Part shown: positions 27,355 to 36,290 of the stretch, piece after piece | Numbering within the stretch: position 1 is the first letter of the stretch | How the letters are laid out: every line of letters begins with the position of its first letter | NCBI RefSeq assembly: GCF_018459925.1 | Contig: NZ_CP075371.1 | Span: 2,170,001 to 2,234,000, forward strand | DNA from: Nocardioides aquaticus | Lineage (GTDB): Bacteria > Actinomycetota > Actinomycetes > Propionibacteriales > Nocardioidaceae | Direction of reading: 5' to 3' | Length of the DNA: 64,000 nucleotides | Position numbers and translations under genes: made by a program | Notes under the pieces: model-generated | Seen by the model: the letters and a program-made list of their open reading frames with translations, nothing else | Told to the model about the DNA's origin: nothing | Database searches by the model: none

Positions 27355-28218
27355 ATGGCTACCGACACCGCGCTGCCCCGCCGCTCGGACGGGCTGCGCC
27401 GCTTCGTGCAGAAGGGCGGACTGGTCCGACTGCTGGTCGTGGTCGGCGTCTACCTCGTGCTGTACCTCGGCGCCGGCCGGCTGCTCGGCCGGCTCGGTTC
27501 CGGGTACGCCGACGACGACCTGCTGAGCAGCGTCGGAGCGGTGTTCTTCCAGCTGACCGTCGCCCTCGTGGTGGGCGCCGTCGTCCTCACCGTGTTCATC
27601 ACCTTCATGGGATGGAACGCCGAGATCTTCGGGCGCCAGCCGGTCTACCGCTCGGGGTGGATGTGGATCGCACCGGTCCTGGTGGCGGTCCCGATCGTGA
27701 TGCGCGTCCTCGACATCGACTGGGGCGGTCCGTTGCTCTCCGTCGTGCTCCTCATGCTGGCCAGCGGCCTGCTGGTGGGGTACGTCGAGGAGCTGCTGTT
27801 CCGCGGCATCGCCGTGAAGATGCTGCGTGACGCGGGCCACCGGGAGCTCGCCGTGGCAGCCCTGTCCTCGCTGGTGTTCGGTCTGTCGCACGGCATCAAC
27901 GCGCTGACGGGCCAGGACGCCAAGACCGTGGGCAGCACGATGGTCTACACCGTCGCGTTCGGCGCGCTGATGTACCTGACCATGCGCGCCACGGGGTTCA
28001 TCGTCGTGGCGATGGTGCTGCACGGTCTCACCGACCCGACCACCTTCCTGGCCTCCGGCGGGATCGACACCGTGGTGGGGACCGGTGGCACGACTGCACT
28101 GGGAGACGCGGTCGGCCTCGTCACCGTCGTGATGATCGTGCTCGGGCTGGTGCTGCTGCTCTGCGTCAGGGGAGTGGCCGGGCAGCCCCGGGGCCCGAAG
28201 GCACGCGGTCGGGCCTGA
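27355..28218 (+). CDS. CPBP-family intramembrane metalloprotease (1)
   Basis: The three CPBP/Abi motifs are intact in predicted membrane helices: EELLFRG (EExxxR), FGLSHGIN (FxxxH) and HGLTD (HxxxB). About eight hydrophobic segments can be counted in 287 residues. Rce1-like enzymes of this family cleave peptides or prenylated substrates inside the membrane. GGAGGAGG precedes ATG 27355. It converges with the TPR gene, stop to stop 3 bp apart, so the two transcripts may overlap. Confidence 0.9.
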   Translation: MATDTALPRRSDGLRRFVQKGGLVRLLVVVGVYLVLYLGAGRLLGRLGSGYADDDLLSSVGAVFFQLTVALVVGAVVLTVFITFMGWNAEIFGRQPVYRSGWMWIAPVLVAVPIVMRVLDIDWGGPLLSVVLLMLASGLLVGYVEELLFRGIAVKMLRDAGHRELAVAALSSLVFGLSHGINALTGQDAKTVGSTMVYTVAFGALMYLTMRATGFIVVAMVLHGLTDPTTFLASGGIDTVVGTGGTTALGDAVGLVTVVMIVLGLVLLLCVRGVAGQPRGPKARGRA

Positions 28219-28221
28219 CGG

Positions 28222-29805
28222 TCAGAGGGGAGGGCCGGCGCCGAACGGCTCGAAGTGGTTGAGCAGCCTGTCCAGCTCGGCGGTGTCGAAGCGCGCCCGG
28301 CTGGTGAAGTAGCTCGCGGGGTCGTCGAGGAACGTCGGATCGATCTCCAGCACCTGGGCCATCTCGGTCCACGCCTGGTCCGAGAACCCGAGGGCAGCCA
28401 GGGCCAGCGCGCGGTAGAGGGGACCCCAGAGCTGGCCCGGTGCCTGGACCAGGCTGGCCTCGGCCAGCGCGCCGGCGTCATCGCCGGAGATCAGGCAGGC
28501 GAGGGCAGCCACGGCATGGGCTGAGCCGGGATGGAGCGGGTTCAACCGGAACCCCTCGCGCAGTGTCCGTACCCCGCCGTCCCAGTCGCCGGCGACGGCC
28601 ATCACGGTGCCGGCGGACATGAGGACCGTCGGGCTCCAGGGTGCCAGCTCGACCGCCCGTGCCGCATGCCGGTGAGCGAGGTCCCACTCCCGCCGTTGCC
28701 AGGCTGTGCCCCCGAGGACGAGGTACGCAGACGCGTTCGCCGGGTCGAGCGCGAGGGCCTCGCGTGCGAGCGTCTCGGCGCTGGACAGCTCCCGTTCGCG
28801 TTGGCCGGACGTGGCCCCCTGGTTGACCTCGGCGTTGTGGATGGCGCCCCTCATCGCCAGCAGCTCGGCACGTCGCCCCGTGGCGAGTGCCGTGTCGAGC
28901 GCTGCCGCGGCCGCGCTGACGGAGTCGGCGGTCTGCTTCATGAGGTAGTCGGTGTAGGCGAGCCGGGCGGCGTACACGACCGAGCCGTCGTGGTCGTCGC
29001 ACGCCAGCGCACGTCGGAACGTCACCCCGGTGGCGTCACCGACCTGGCCGGCGACAGCGGCTGCCCACCGGTCGTCGAGCCGGGACCCGGCAAGGGCCGC
29101 TCGGGCGAGGCGCTTCGTGACCCGCCACGTGATCTCTCCTGACGAGACCTCGGTGAGCGTCGCCTCGAGCCCGACGGTGTCCTCCGTCGTGGTGACCATG
29201 CCCTCCAGGACGAAGCGCGCCCCCAGCAGACGCGCCGCCACGGCCCCCTCCGGCGCGACCGCCGCCGGCCCGGTCACCGTCAACCCGGGGAACTCACCCA
29301 GGCGGTGGGCGATCGCGTCGCACAGGGCTGTCCCGATCAGCTCGGCGCCGCTCCCCGTGCATCCGAAGCGCAGCACCGCCACGGCGAGCGTGTCGTGCGC
29401 GGGCGACGGTTCCCGGGGCGGGTCGCGCCGCGTGATCGTCGGTGCGTACCGGCCGGTCGGCAAGCAGATCCGGATCGCCGAGCCCCGACCCTCGGCCTCG
29501 TAGTAGCGCTGGAGCGCAGTCCGCAGGCGGGTCGCCTGGACCCGGACCGTCGAGCTGAGCCGGGCGTCGTACTCGGACCGCCCCAGGGCGTGCCGGGCGA
29601 CGGCGTGCTCCCCGAGTCGATCGGCGCGCCCGGCCAGGTGCTCGGTGACGATGTAGGCGAGGAAGTCGCGGCACCTCGGAGCCGTGCTGAAGGTGTCGCT
29701 GCCGAGGACGGCGGTGAGAGCCTCGACCACCTCTTCGGGCGCCACGGTGGCGGGCTCGAGCTGGTCCGGCTCGACGTCCCACGCCGGTGCGCTCGGCATC
29801 CGCAC
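28222..29805 (-). CDS. TolB-N/TPR protein with N-terminal regulator-like domain
   Basis: The layout is that of cytoplasmic CadC/HilA- or adenylate-cyclase-associated TPR proteins. An N-terminal ~110 residues (FLAYIVTEHLAGRADRLGEH, STVRVQATRLRTALQRYYEA) form the module often placed before them. A TolB-N-like domain at ~140-240 contains LLGARFVLEGMV, and TPR-type helices (AAWQRREW-like repeats; ALALDPANASAYLVLGG) run to the end. No membrane segment is seen. GTG 29805 has GAGAGG 5 nt upstream; ATG 29799 is the alternative. It lies among three CPBP proteases and may regulate them; that is inference. Confidence 0.7.
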   Translation of the reverse strand: MRMPSAPAWDVEPDQLEPATVAPEEVVEALTAVLGSDTFSTAPRCRDFLAYIVTEHLAGRADRLGEHAVARHALGRSEYDARLSSTVRVQATRLRTALQRYYEAEGRGSAIRICLPTGRYAPTITRRDPPREPSPAHDTLAVAVLRFGCTGSGAELIGTALCDAIAHRLGEFPGLTVTGPAAVAPEGAVAARLLGARFVLEGMVTTTEDTVGLEATLTEVSSGEITWRVTKRLARAALAGSRLDDRWAAAVAGQVGDATGVTFRRALACDDHDGSVVYAARLAYTDYLMKQTADSVSAAAAALDTALATGRRAELLAMRGAIHNAEVNQGATSGQRERELSSAETLAREALALDPANASAYLVLGGTAWQRREWDLAHRHAARAVELAPWSPTVLMSAGTVMAVAGDWDGGVRTLREGFRLNPLHPGSAHAVAALACLISGDDAGALAEASLVQAPGQLWGPLYRALALAALGFSDQAWTEMAQVLEIDPTFLDDPASYFTSRARFDTAELDRLLNHFEPFGAGPPL

Positions 29806-29922
29806 GCCCGCCTCTCGTCGATCCGCGACCAGATTCGATCGTAGAGTCCGCGCTCGTCGTCGCACATCGGGGCGAAGGTCACCTCCGGCCGGCGCGGTGA
29901 GCACCCTTCCGACCCGTGAGGC

Positions 29923-29933
29923 GTAACGGTTAC
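29923..29933 (+). promoter_or_regulatory. GTAAC-G-GTTAC palindrome between TPR gene and second CPBP gene
   Basis: GTAACGGTTAC lies 118 bp upstream of the divergent TPR gene and 87 bp before ATG 30021. A -10-like TAGGTT follows at 29972. The distance from palindrome to the -10-like box is 10 bp shorter than at 27250, that is one helical turn. Confidence 0.65.
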
Positions 29934-30020
29934 TCCCGCTCGGAAGCACGGCCACGTCGTCCAGGGGCGCCTAGGTTCTGATGTCGAACCCGACACTCGC
30001 GCACCACCCAGGGAGACCCC

Positions 30021-30812
30021 ATGCGCGTCGAACCCCGCCCTCTCTTCACCGTCGGTCTCGCGGTCGGCTACATGGCGATCGTGGCAGCCACCTGGGCGGT
30101 CGTCGGCGTCGACTACGACACGGTGGGGGACTCGACGTCGAACGTCGTGCGGGGCATCGTCCTGCCCGTGGCGCTCGCCTCGGCGTTCACGGCCGCGGTG
30201 ACCAGTCGTCTCGGGTGGTGGGGGCCGGCGATCCACGAGGACCGGCGAGCACCCCGGTGGCTGTGGGTGGTCCCGGTGCTGATGTTCCTGCCCGGCCTGG
30301 GCTCGCTGCTCGGCGGCGTGGGGCCGGCCGACCGGGCCGCCTCCTACCTGCTCTGGCTGGGCGTCGGCACCCTGCTGGTGGGCTTCGGCGAGGAGATGCT
30401 GACCCGCGGCACGGGTCTCGTCGGGCTCCGGGGCGGGTTCGGAGAACCGCTGGCCTGGTTCTTCAGCTGCCTGCTGTTCGGGCTGGTCCATGCCCTCAAC
30501 CTGTTCTTCGGGCAGTCACCCGGCTCGACGGCCCAGCAGATCGCCGTCGCGTTCGTGGCCGGCTCCGTCCTCTACGTCACCCGCCGGGTGTCCGGGACCC
30601 TGGTCGTCTGCATGCTGCTCCACGCCTGGATCGACTTCACGACGTTCGCGTTCTCCGAGGCCGCCGCCGATGCCAGGTCCGTCTTCGTCGTCCTGAGCCT
30701 CACCCAGTGGCTCGCCTTCGCCCTGGCCCTCGTCGGGGTGCTCGTCGTCCTGCGTCGAGGCGGCGGCCGGCTCGAGGACACCTCGGACGGTCATCCTGCT
30801 GTCCGAGCCTGA
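30021..30812 (+). CDS. CPBP-family intramembrane metalloprotease (2)
   Basis: Motifs are EEMLTRG, FGLVHALN and HAWID, each within a hydrophobic segment; the protein has about eight membrane helices in 263 residues. The EExxxR Arg is kept although the family's usual Phe before it is Thr here. GGGAG lies 7 nt upstream of ATG 30021. The third protease gene follows after 24 bp and is probably in the same transcript. Confidence 0.9.
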   Translation: MRVEPRPLFTVGLAVGYMAIVAATWAVVGVDYDTVGDSTSNVVRGIVLPVALASAFTAAVTSRLGWWGPAIHEDRRAPRWLWVVPVLMFLPGLGSLLGGVGPADRAASYLLWLGVGTLLVGFGEEMLTRGTGLVGLRGGFGEPLAWFFSCLLFGLVHALNLFFGQSPGSTAQQIAVAFVAGSVLYVTRRVSGTLVVCMLLHAWIDFTTFAFSEAAADARSVFVVLSLTQWLAFALALVGVLVVLRRGGGRLEDTSDGHPAVRA

Positions 30813-30836
30813 CCAGCACCTCGAGGAGAGTGCGCG

Positions 30837-31676
30837 ATGACCATCACCCCCCACCGCAGGACCGGGACCCCACGAGGCTCCCGCGTGCGGCCCACCGTCG
30901 CGGTCGGAGTCACGGTCGCCGTCGTCTACACCGTCGTCCTGTCGACGATCCAGCAGCAGTCGGGCATCGCCTACGACGAGTTCTTCGACAGCGCGTACAA
31001 CGCCTGGCGCGGCCCCGTGCTCTCCCTGGCGATCGGGTCGGTGCTGCTGGTGGCGTTCGTCGCCTGGGCGCGGTGGGACATCCTGTGGCGTGATCCGGAG
31101 CGGCTGCCCGTACCCCGCCTGGCCTTCGTCCTGCTCGGGGCCTTCACCGTCCTCGTCGTCGTCCGGGCGTCGGGCATCGCCTACGCCGACATCGACACGA
31201 GCCTGCTCGTCGCCGTGCTCTGCCTGGGGGTCCTGGTCGGGCTCTCCGAGGAGCTGCTGTTCCGTGGCATCTTCCTGCGCTGCATGCGCAACGGTCACCT
31301 GTCGGAGGGGGCCGCAGCGTTGTGGACCGCGACGGCGTTCGGTCTGTTCCACCTGCCGAACGTGTTCCTGGGGACCGGTCCCGTGGGGGTCGTCCAGGTC
31401 CTCCTCGCGGGCCTGTCCGGCATCGCCCTGTACTACTTCCGGGTCGCCGGCGGCGCCATCGTGCTGGCCATGGTGATGCACGGGTTGTTCGACGTCACGA
31501 CCTTCCTCAGCACCGACTACGGGGCTTCCTGGTCCACCCAGGTGGCCCTCCCGCTGCAGGTCGTGACCTGGGTGCTGGCCGGCCTGGTCGGGCTCCAGCT
31601 CTTCCGGAGAGCCCGCGGCTACGGGGTCACGTCGACCGGTGTCGTCCGGATGCCCACCGTGGGCCACCCAGCCTGA
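30837..31676 (+). CDS. CPBP-family intramembrane metalloprotease (3)
   Basis: Motifs EELLFRG, FGLFHLPN and HGLFD are intact. The N-terminal 20 residues are basic and polar (ITPHRRTGTPRGSR), followed by about eight membrane helices. It is more similar in its motifs to protease 1 than to protease 2. GAGGAGAG precedes ATG 30837. No obvious substrate, such as a bacteriocin or CAAX-like peptide, is encoded next to it. Confidence 0.9.
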   Translation: MTITPHRRTGTPRGSRVRPTVAVGVTVAVVYTVVLSTIQQQSGIAYDEFFDSAYNAWRGPVLSLAIGSVLLVAFVAWARWDILWRDPERLPVPRLAFVLLGAFTVLVVVRASGIAYADIDTSLLVAVLCLGVLVGLSEELLFRGIFLRCMRNGHLSEGAAALWTATAFGLFHLPNVFLGTGPVGVVQVLLAGLSGIALYYFRVAGGAIVLAMVMHGLFDVTTFLSTDYGASWSTQVALPLQVVTWVLAGLVGLQLFRRARGYGVTSTGVVRMPTVGHPA

Positions 31677-31709
31677 CGCGGGTGGGTCGAGGGGGCCTGT
31701 CGTCGCCGT

Positions 31710-32309
31710 TCAGGGGCCGCTGAGCGCGAGGTCCACCGCCACGATCCTGCCGGTGGCCGAGACGGTGACTGCGACCGCCATGTCGGAGAAGCAGTCGCGC
31801 AGGTCCTGCGGGGGACGCAGCCACTGCACGGTCTCGTCCGGCTCGGTGCGCGGGGGCTCGTAGCGGACACAGCCCAGGAGCGGGCCGGGTGGGGAGGTCT
31901 CGACGACCACCGGGGAGGTCTCTCGATCGCGGTCGGCGATGGCCAGCAGGGCGTCGACCGGACAGCCGCGCCCCTCCGTGGTCGCAGCGTCCGCGACACA
32001 GCCGCCCCAGGCCGTACGCGTGGACGCCGCCGCCGGGTCGAGTCGGCTCACGAGCGTGCCCTCGATCGAGAACGCCACCGTGCGTGCCCACGGCACGCCC
32101 GTCCCGGGGCCCGTTCCGGTGGCGTACCGCAGGAACGCGTCGGTCGGCGACGAGGCCCGTGGTGGTGCTGGAGCAGGTGCGCGGGAGGAGCCGCCGTGCT
32201 GCTCGGTCCCGGCAGTCCCCGCAGCCGGGTCGCGCGGACCGGGTGCTTCGGCGCCGCAGCCGACCAGCAGTGCTGCGAGTGCGAGCGACGGCAGGGCGCT
32301 GGTCCTCAT
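31710..32309 (-). CDS. Putative lipoprotein, 199 aa
   Basis: ATG 32309 gives a lipoprotein signal (MRTSALPSLALAALLVGC) with lipobox LVGC and acylation at Cys18. A Pro/Ala/Gly-rich linker (~25-55) leads to a domain of ~140 residues with four Cys and a C-terminal strand pattern (AVAVTVSATGRIVAVDLALS). No catalytic motif is visible. It lies between protease 3 (convergent) and aztA (same strand, 100 bp upstream). Surface location is predicted; function unknown. Confidence 0.7.
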   Translation of the reverse strand: MRTSALPSLALAALLVGCGAEAPGPRDPAAGTAGTEQHGGSSRAPAPAPPRASSPTDAFLRYATGTGPGTGVPWARTVAFSIEGTLVSRLDPAAASTRTAWGGCVADAATTEGRGCPVDALLAIADRDRETSPVVVETSPPGPLLGCVRYEPPRTEPDETVQWLRPPQDLRDCFSDMAVAVTVSATGRIVAVDLALSGP

Positions 32310-32408
32310 GCGTCTGAGACGCCTGGGACGCACGAGAAGTTGCCTGGACGGCTCGCTTTCTCGTGCGCCGAGGCGCGCCACCGGACCTCGCGCCGCCACG
32401 TACCCAGC

Positions 32409-33140
32409 TCACCGCAGGTCTGACCGCGGCCCACACTCGAGGTGAGGTCCTCCGTGGTCGGCGACGACCCGGCCCTCCTCGAGGCGGACGACCCGGTCGG
32501 CGCGGGCGATCACGTCGGGGTCGTGGCTGACGCAGACCACGCACACGCCGCGGGCCACCTCACGGGCGACGGCCTCGCAGATGTGTGCCGCGTTGCGGGT
32601 GTCGAGCCCCGTGGTGGGTTCGTCGACGAGCAGCAGGTCGGCGCCGCGCGCCAGACCCTGGGCGAGCAGCGCGCGTTGCCGCTCACCGCCCGACAGGGTC
32701 GCGAAGGACCGGCGCGAGAGGGGGCCGAGGTCGAGCACCTCCATCGCCTCCTCGACGCGGGACCGACCCTCCCGACCGATCCGGCGCCACGGCCCGGTCT
32801 CGCCCCAGGCGCCCATGGTCACGACGTCGTGCACGGTCACCGGCAAGCGGTCGGGCACCGCAGCCCGCTGCGGGACGAAGGCCACTGAACGTGCCCGGAC
32901 CTCCGTCCGTCCGGCCGTCGGCGGGCGGACGCCGGCGAGGACCTCGATCAGGGTCGACTTCCCGGCGCCGTTCGGCCCGGTCAGCGCAGTGAGACAGGCG
33001 CGGTCGAGCGTCAGGTCGACCTGGCGCAGCACGTCGTGGCCACCGAGGTGGACGCGGACGTCCACGAGCCGGGCCGCGTACGCCCCGTCGGGTCCGGGGG
33101 GCCCGTGGCGGGGCTCTACGTGGGCGGGTGAAGTGGTCAC
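32409..33140 (-). CDS. aztA: Zinc ABC transporter ATP-binding protein AztA
   Basis: A single ABC ATPase of 243 residues: Walker A TGPNGAGKSTLIEVL, Q-loop VAFVPQRAAVP, signature TLSGGERQRA, Walker B LLLVDEPTTGLD and switch His in VSHDPD. It energises the AztB permease encoded divergently. A Zur-type box lies in the 66-bp gap between them. The assignment to the Azt rather than the Znu branch rests on the linked AztC- and AztD-type genes. Confidence 0.88.
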   Translation of the reverse strand: MTTSPAHVEPRHGPPGPDGAYAARLVDVRVHLGGHDVLRQVDLTLDRACLTALTGPNGAGKSTLIEVLAGVRPPTAGRTEVRARSVAFVPQRAAVPDRLPVTVHDVVTMGAWGETGPWRRIGREGRSRVEEAMEVLDLGPLSRRSFATLSGGERQRALLAQGLARGADLLLVDEPTTGLDTRNAAHICEAVAREVARGVCVVCVSHDPDVIARADRVVRLEEGRVVADHGGPHLECGPRSDLR

Positions 33141-33164
33141 GGGCCGACCCTAGGACGCCCAAAC

Positions 33165-33185
33165 TGATTTTGATAATCGGTCTCA
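33165..33185. promoter_or_regulatory. Putative Zur box between aztA and aztB
   Basis: A 21-bp imperfect dyad begins TGA, has a GATAATC centre at 33172-33178 and ends TCA, matching the layout of actinobacterial Zur boxes (TGA...GATNATC-like core...TCA). It sits between the two divergent starts at 33140 and 33207. Zur would repress both transcripts when zinc is sufficient. Confidence 0.65.
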
Positions 33186-33206
33186 AGTCATCTAACGTCC
33201 CGGTCC

Positions 33207-34118
33207 GTGACCTGGTTGACCGAGCCCTTCGCCCTCGAGTTCGTCCAGCGCGCCGCCGTGGGTGGCGCGCTGGTGGCCGTGCTGTGCGGCGTCGTCGGCA
33301 CCTGGGTCGTCGTGCGCGGGATGGCCTTCCTCGGGGAGGCCCTGGCGCACGGGATGCTCCCCGGCGTCGCGTTCGCCACCATCGCGGGCCTGCCGGTGCT
33401 GCTCGGTGCCGCGGCGAGTGCGGCGGTGATGAGCATCGCGCTGGGCGTGCTGCAGCGGCGTGGGCGGCTGTCGTACGACACCAGCATCGGCCTGCTGTTC
33501 GTGGGCATGCTCGCGTTCGGGGTCATCGTCATCTCGCACTCCGGCAGCTTCGCCACCGACGCGACCGCGATCCTCTTCGGCGACATCCTGGCCATCTCCG
33601 GCCAGGACCTGGTGTTTCTGGCGGCCGCCACGGCGGCCGGCCTGACCCTGGCCGTGCTCGCCCACCGCCCGCTGGTGGCGCTGGCCCTCGACGCCCGCGT
33701 GGCCGCCGTGCTCGGGCTACGGCCGGCGCTGGCCCAGGCCCTGCTGGTCGGTCTGGTGACCCTCGCTGTCGTGGTGTCCTACCAGGCCGTCGGCTCGCTG
33801 CTGGTCGTCGGTCTGCTGGTCGCCCCTGCCGTCGCGGCCTCGCAGTGGACCCGCCGGATCCCGACCACCATGGCGCTGGCCGCCGTGCTCGGCGTGGTGG
33901 CCGTGCTGGGCGGGTTGCTCGTGTCGTGGTTCGGCGCCACCGCCGCCGGCTCCTCGATCGCGATGACCGCGATCGGGCTCGTCGCTCTGTCCTGGGCGCT
34001 GCGCGCCGCCACCCGCGCCCTGCACGCCGCCGTCCGCACCCCCGCCCCTTCTCCCGCCCCATCTGACTCGGAGGACCCGTGTCCCACCGCTCCCTCGCCC
34101 TGGCCGCCCTCGTCCTGA
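33207..34118 (+). CDS. aztB: Zinc ABC transporter permease AztB
   Basis: The ABC-3 (ZnuB/MntB-like) permease pattern is clear: RAAVGGALVAVLCGVVGTWV, then GEALAHGMLPGVA and a late GLRPALAQALLVG-type segment with VVSYQAVGSLLVVGLLVAPA. About eight helices. GTG 33207 begins 22 bp after the Zur box, so the leader is very short. The last 13 codons overlap the next gene by 40 bp, giving a Pro/Ser-rich tail. Confidence 0.88.
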   Translation: MTWLTEPFALEFVQRAAVGGALVAVLCGVVGTWVVVRGMAFLGEALAHGMLPGVAFATIAGLPVLLGAAASAAVMSIALGVLQRRGRLSYDTSIGLLFVGMLAFGVIVISHSGSFATDATAILFGDILAISGQDLVFLAAATAAGLTLAVLAHRPLVALALDARVAAVLGLRPALAQALLVGLVTLAVVVSYQAVGSLLVVGLLVAPAVAASQWTRRIPTTMALAAVLGVVAVLGGLLVSWFGATAAGSSIAMTAIGLVALSWALRAATRALHAAVRTPAPSPAPSDSEDPCPTAPSPWPPSS

Positions 34119-35335
34119 TCGCCCCGCTCGTCGTCGCGTGCGGCGCCGACGTCGACAACCCCGCCGCCGACAAGGGCGACCCGGCGTCCTCGACCGCGGA
34201 GGGCCACGGCGAGATCGCCGACGCGGTCGAGCTCGATGAGCCGCCCGTCGGTCTGACCACGGTCGACGCCTCCGGTGTCGTGCGCCACCTGGACCTGCTC
34301 GACGAGAGCGTCACCGAGCTGGCCGCCGTCGGTCCGCTCGGCGACGTCGCAGGCGTGCACACCGACGGTCGCTACGTCTTCGTCGGGTCCGGCGACGGCG
34401 TCGAGGTGGTGGACAGCGGCGTGTGGACCTGGGACCACCTCGACCATTTCCACTACTACCGCACCGAGCCTCGCGACCTGGGCCTCGTCGAGGGCGGCGG
34501 ACCTGCGACCGTCGCGACCACGGCCTCCTCGACCAGCGGTGCCACCGGCGTGTTCTTCGACAGCTCCGGCGAGGCCGTCCTGCTCGACACTGCGGCCCTG
34601 GCCGACGGCACGCTCGTCGAGCTCTTTCGCGTCGAGGCCCAGCCCCACGCCGGGATGCTCGTCCCCGTCGGAGAGCACGCCCTGGTCACCCAGCCGGGGC
34701 GTACGGGCGAGGCGGAGCGCGTCGTCGCGCTCGACGGCGACGGTGACCCGCTGCCGGGGCAGACCTGGACCTGCCGGGACGCCGCCGGCACCATCACGAC
34801 GCGCGTGGGGACGGTCGTCGGCTGCACCGACGGGGCCCTGCTGGCGACCAGCGTCGACGGGATGCTGCGCGTGGAGCGGATCGGCTACCCCCGCGGCACG
34901 ACCGCGCCCCCGGCCACCGACTTCGCCGGGCGCGACGGCCGCCCCACCGTGGCCGCGCTCGCCGGGCGGGACCAGGTCTGGCTGCTGGACACCCGCCAGG
35001 AGTCCTGGCGCCTGCTCGACTCGCCCGTCCCCCTCACCCAGGTCACGGCGGTCGACGACGACGACCAGCACGTCCTCGGCCTGACGACCGACGGCCGCGT
35101 GGCCGTCCTGGACGGGGAGACCGGGGAGCTGCTGGCCACCACCGCCCCGCTGGCCGCCGAGTCCCTGCGGACCGGTACCGGTGAGCAGACCCTGGTCGTC
35201 GACCAGCAGCGGGCCTACCTGAGCCTTCCGGCGGAGAGGCGCCTGGTCGAGATCGACTTCGCCGACGACGCCCGGGTCGCGCGCACCCTCGACACCACGA
35301 CCGAGCCCCTCCTCACCGCCGGGACCGGCCGGTGA
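34079..35335 (+). CDS. AztD-like lipoprotein (beta-propeller), first copy
   Basis: GTG 34079 has GGAGG 5 nt upstream although it lies inside aztB. The product starts with a lipoprotein signal (LIAPLVVAC, Cys21) and continues as repeated beta strands (GVVRHLDLLDESVTELAAV, YVFVGSGDGVEVVDSGVW), typical of a propeller. A His/Asp-rich stretch (WDHLDHFHYYRTEPRD) could bind zinc. It resembles the AztD periplasmic zinc chaperone, but lacks the HH/CxxxH features of the copy at 36291, so it may have a distinct role. Confidence 0.75.
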   Translation: MSHRSLALAALVLIAPLVVACGADVDNPAADKGDPASSTAEGHGEIADAVELDEPPVGLTTVDASGVVRHLDLLDESVTELAAVGPLGDVAGVHTDGRYVFVGSGDGVEVVDSGVWTWDHLDHFHYYRTEPRDLGLVEGGGPATVATTASSTSGATGVFFDSSGEAVLLDTAALADGTLVELFRVEAQPHAGMLVPVGEHALVTQPGRTGEAERVVALDGDGDPLPGQTWTCRDAAGTITTRVGTVVGCTDGALLATSVDGMLRVERIGYPRGTTAPPATDFAGRDGRPTVAALAGRDQVWLLDTRQESWRLLDSPVPLTQVTAVDDDDQHVLGLTTDGRVAVLDGETGELLATTAPLAAESLRTGTGEQTLVVDQQRAYLSLPAERRLVEIDFADDARVARTLDTTTEPLLTAGTGR

Positions 35336-36237
35336 GCCGGGCAGGCGTCCTGCTGGCCGGGCTGCTCCTCACGACCGGTCTCAGCGCCTGCGGCGCCCCC
35401 GCCGACGACCGGCCCCTCGTGGTGGTCTCGACCAACATCTTGGGCGACGTCGTCGAGGAGGTGGCCGGTGACGAGGTGCAGGTGCTGACCCTGATGCGGC
35501 CCAACGCCGACCCACACTCCTTCGAGATCTCCGCCCAGGAGGCGGCTCGGGTGAGGTCCGCGGACCTGGTCGTCTCCAACGGGCTCGGGCTCGAGGAGGG
35601 CCTGCAGCAGCACCTCGACGCTGCCGCGGCCGACGGCGTGCCGGGGTTCGTGGCCGGCGACGCAGTCGCGGTGCTCGACTACGCCGAGGGCGACGCGGCC
35701 GGCACGCCCGACCCGCACTTCTGGACCGACCCGGGCCGGATGGTCGACGTGGTCGAGGGCCTCGAGGACGCGCTGGTCGAGGTCGACGGCATCGACCCGG
35801 GCCCCGTGCGCGCGCAGGCCGAGGCGTACCTCGCGGAGGTGCGCGCACTCGACGCCGAGATGAGCGAGGCGTTCGCCGGCATCCCGGACGAGCAGCGGGC
35901 GCTGGTCACCAACCACCACGTCTTCGGCTACCTCGCCGAGCGCTACGACTTCGACGTCGTCGGGGCGGTGGTCCCCGGCGGCACCACCCTGGCCGCTCCC
36001 AGTGCCTCCGACCTCGCCGACCTGGTCGAGGCCGTCGAGGAGACGGGCGTCGGCGCGATCTTCGCCGAGTCCTCCTCGCCCGACGACCTCGTGCGCGCGC
36101 TGGCCGACGAGGCCGGCGTCGAGGTCGACGTCGTCGGGCTCTACACGGAGTCGCTGACCGAGCCCGGCGGCGGCGCGGAGGACTACCTGACCATGATGCG
36201 CGTCAACACCGCGCGCATCGCCGAGGGACTCGGGTGA
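35332..36237 (+). CDS. aztC: Zinc ABC transporter substrate-binding lipoprotein AztC
   Basis: A cluster A-I metal-binding lipoprotein: signal with lipobox LSAC (Cys20), then LVVVSTNILGDVVEEVAGD. The usual metal ligands are present: His in MRPNADPHSFE, His in GTPDPHFWTDP, His in VTNHHVFGYLAERY and Asp/Glu in IFAESSSPDD. There is no long His-rich loop, as in AztC, which receives zinc from AztD. It overlaps the upstream gene as GTGA. Confidence 0.9.
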   Translation: MSRAGVLLAGLLLTTGLSACGAPADDRPLVVVSTNILGDVVEEVAGDEVQVLTLMRPNADPHSFEISAQEAARVRSADLVVSNGLGLEEGLQQHLDAAAADGVPGFVAGDAVAVLDYAEGDAAGTPDPHFWTDPGRMVDVVEGLEDALVEVDGIDPGPVRAQAEAYLAEVRALDAEMSEAFAGIPDEQRALVTNHHVFGYLAERYDFDVVGAVVPGGTTLAAPSASDLADLVEAVEETGVGAIFAESSSPDDLVRALADEAGVEVDVVGLYTESLTEPGGGAEDYLTMMRVNTARIAEGLG

Positions 36238-36290
36238 CTCGGTCCCGCACCACCCACCTGCCAGACCACGAGAGAGAAGGACGTACCACG

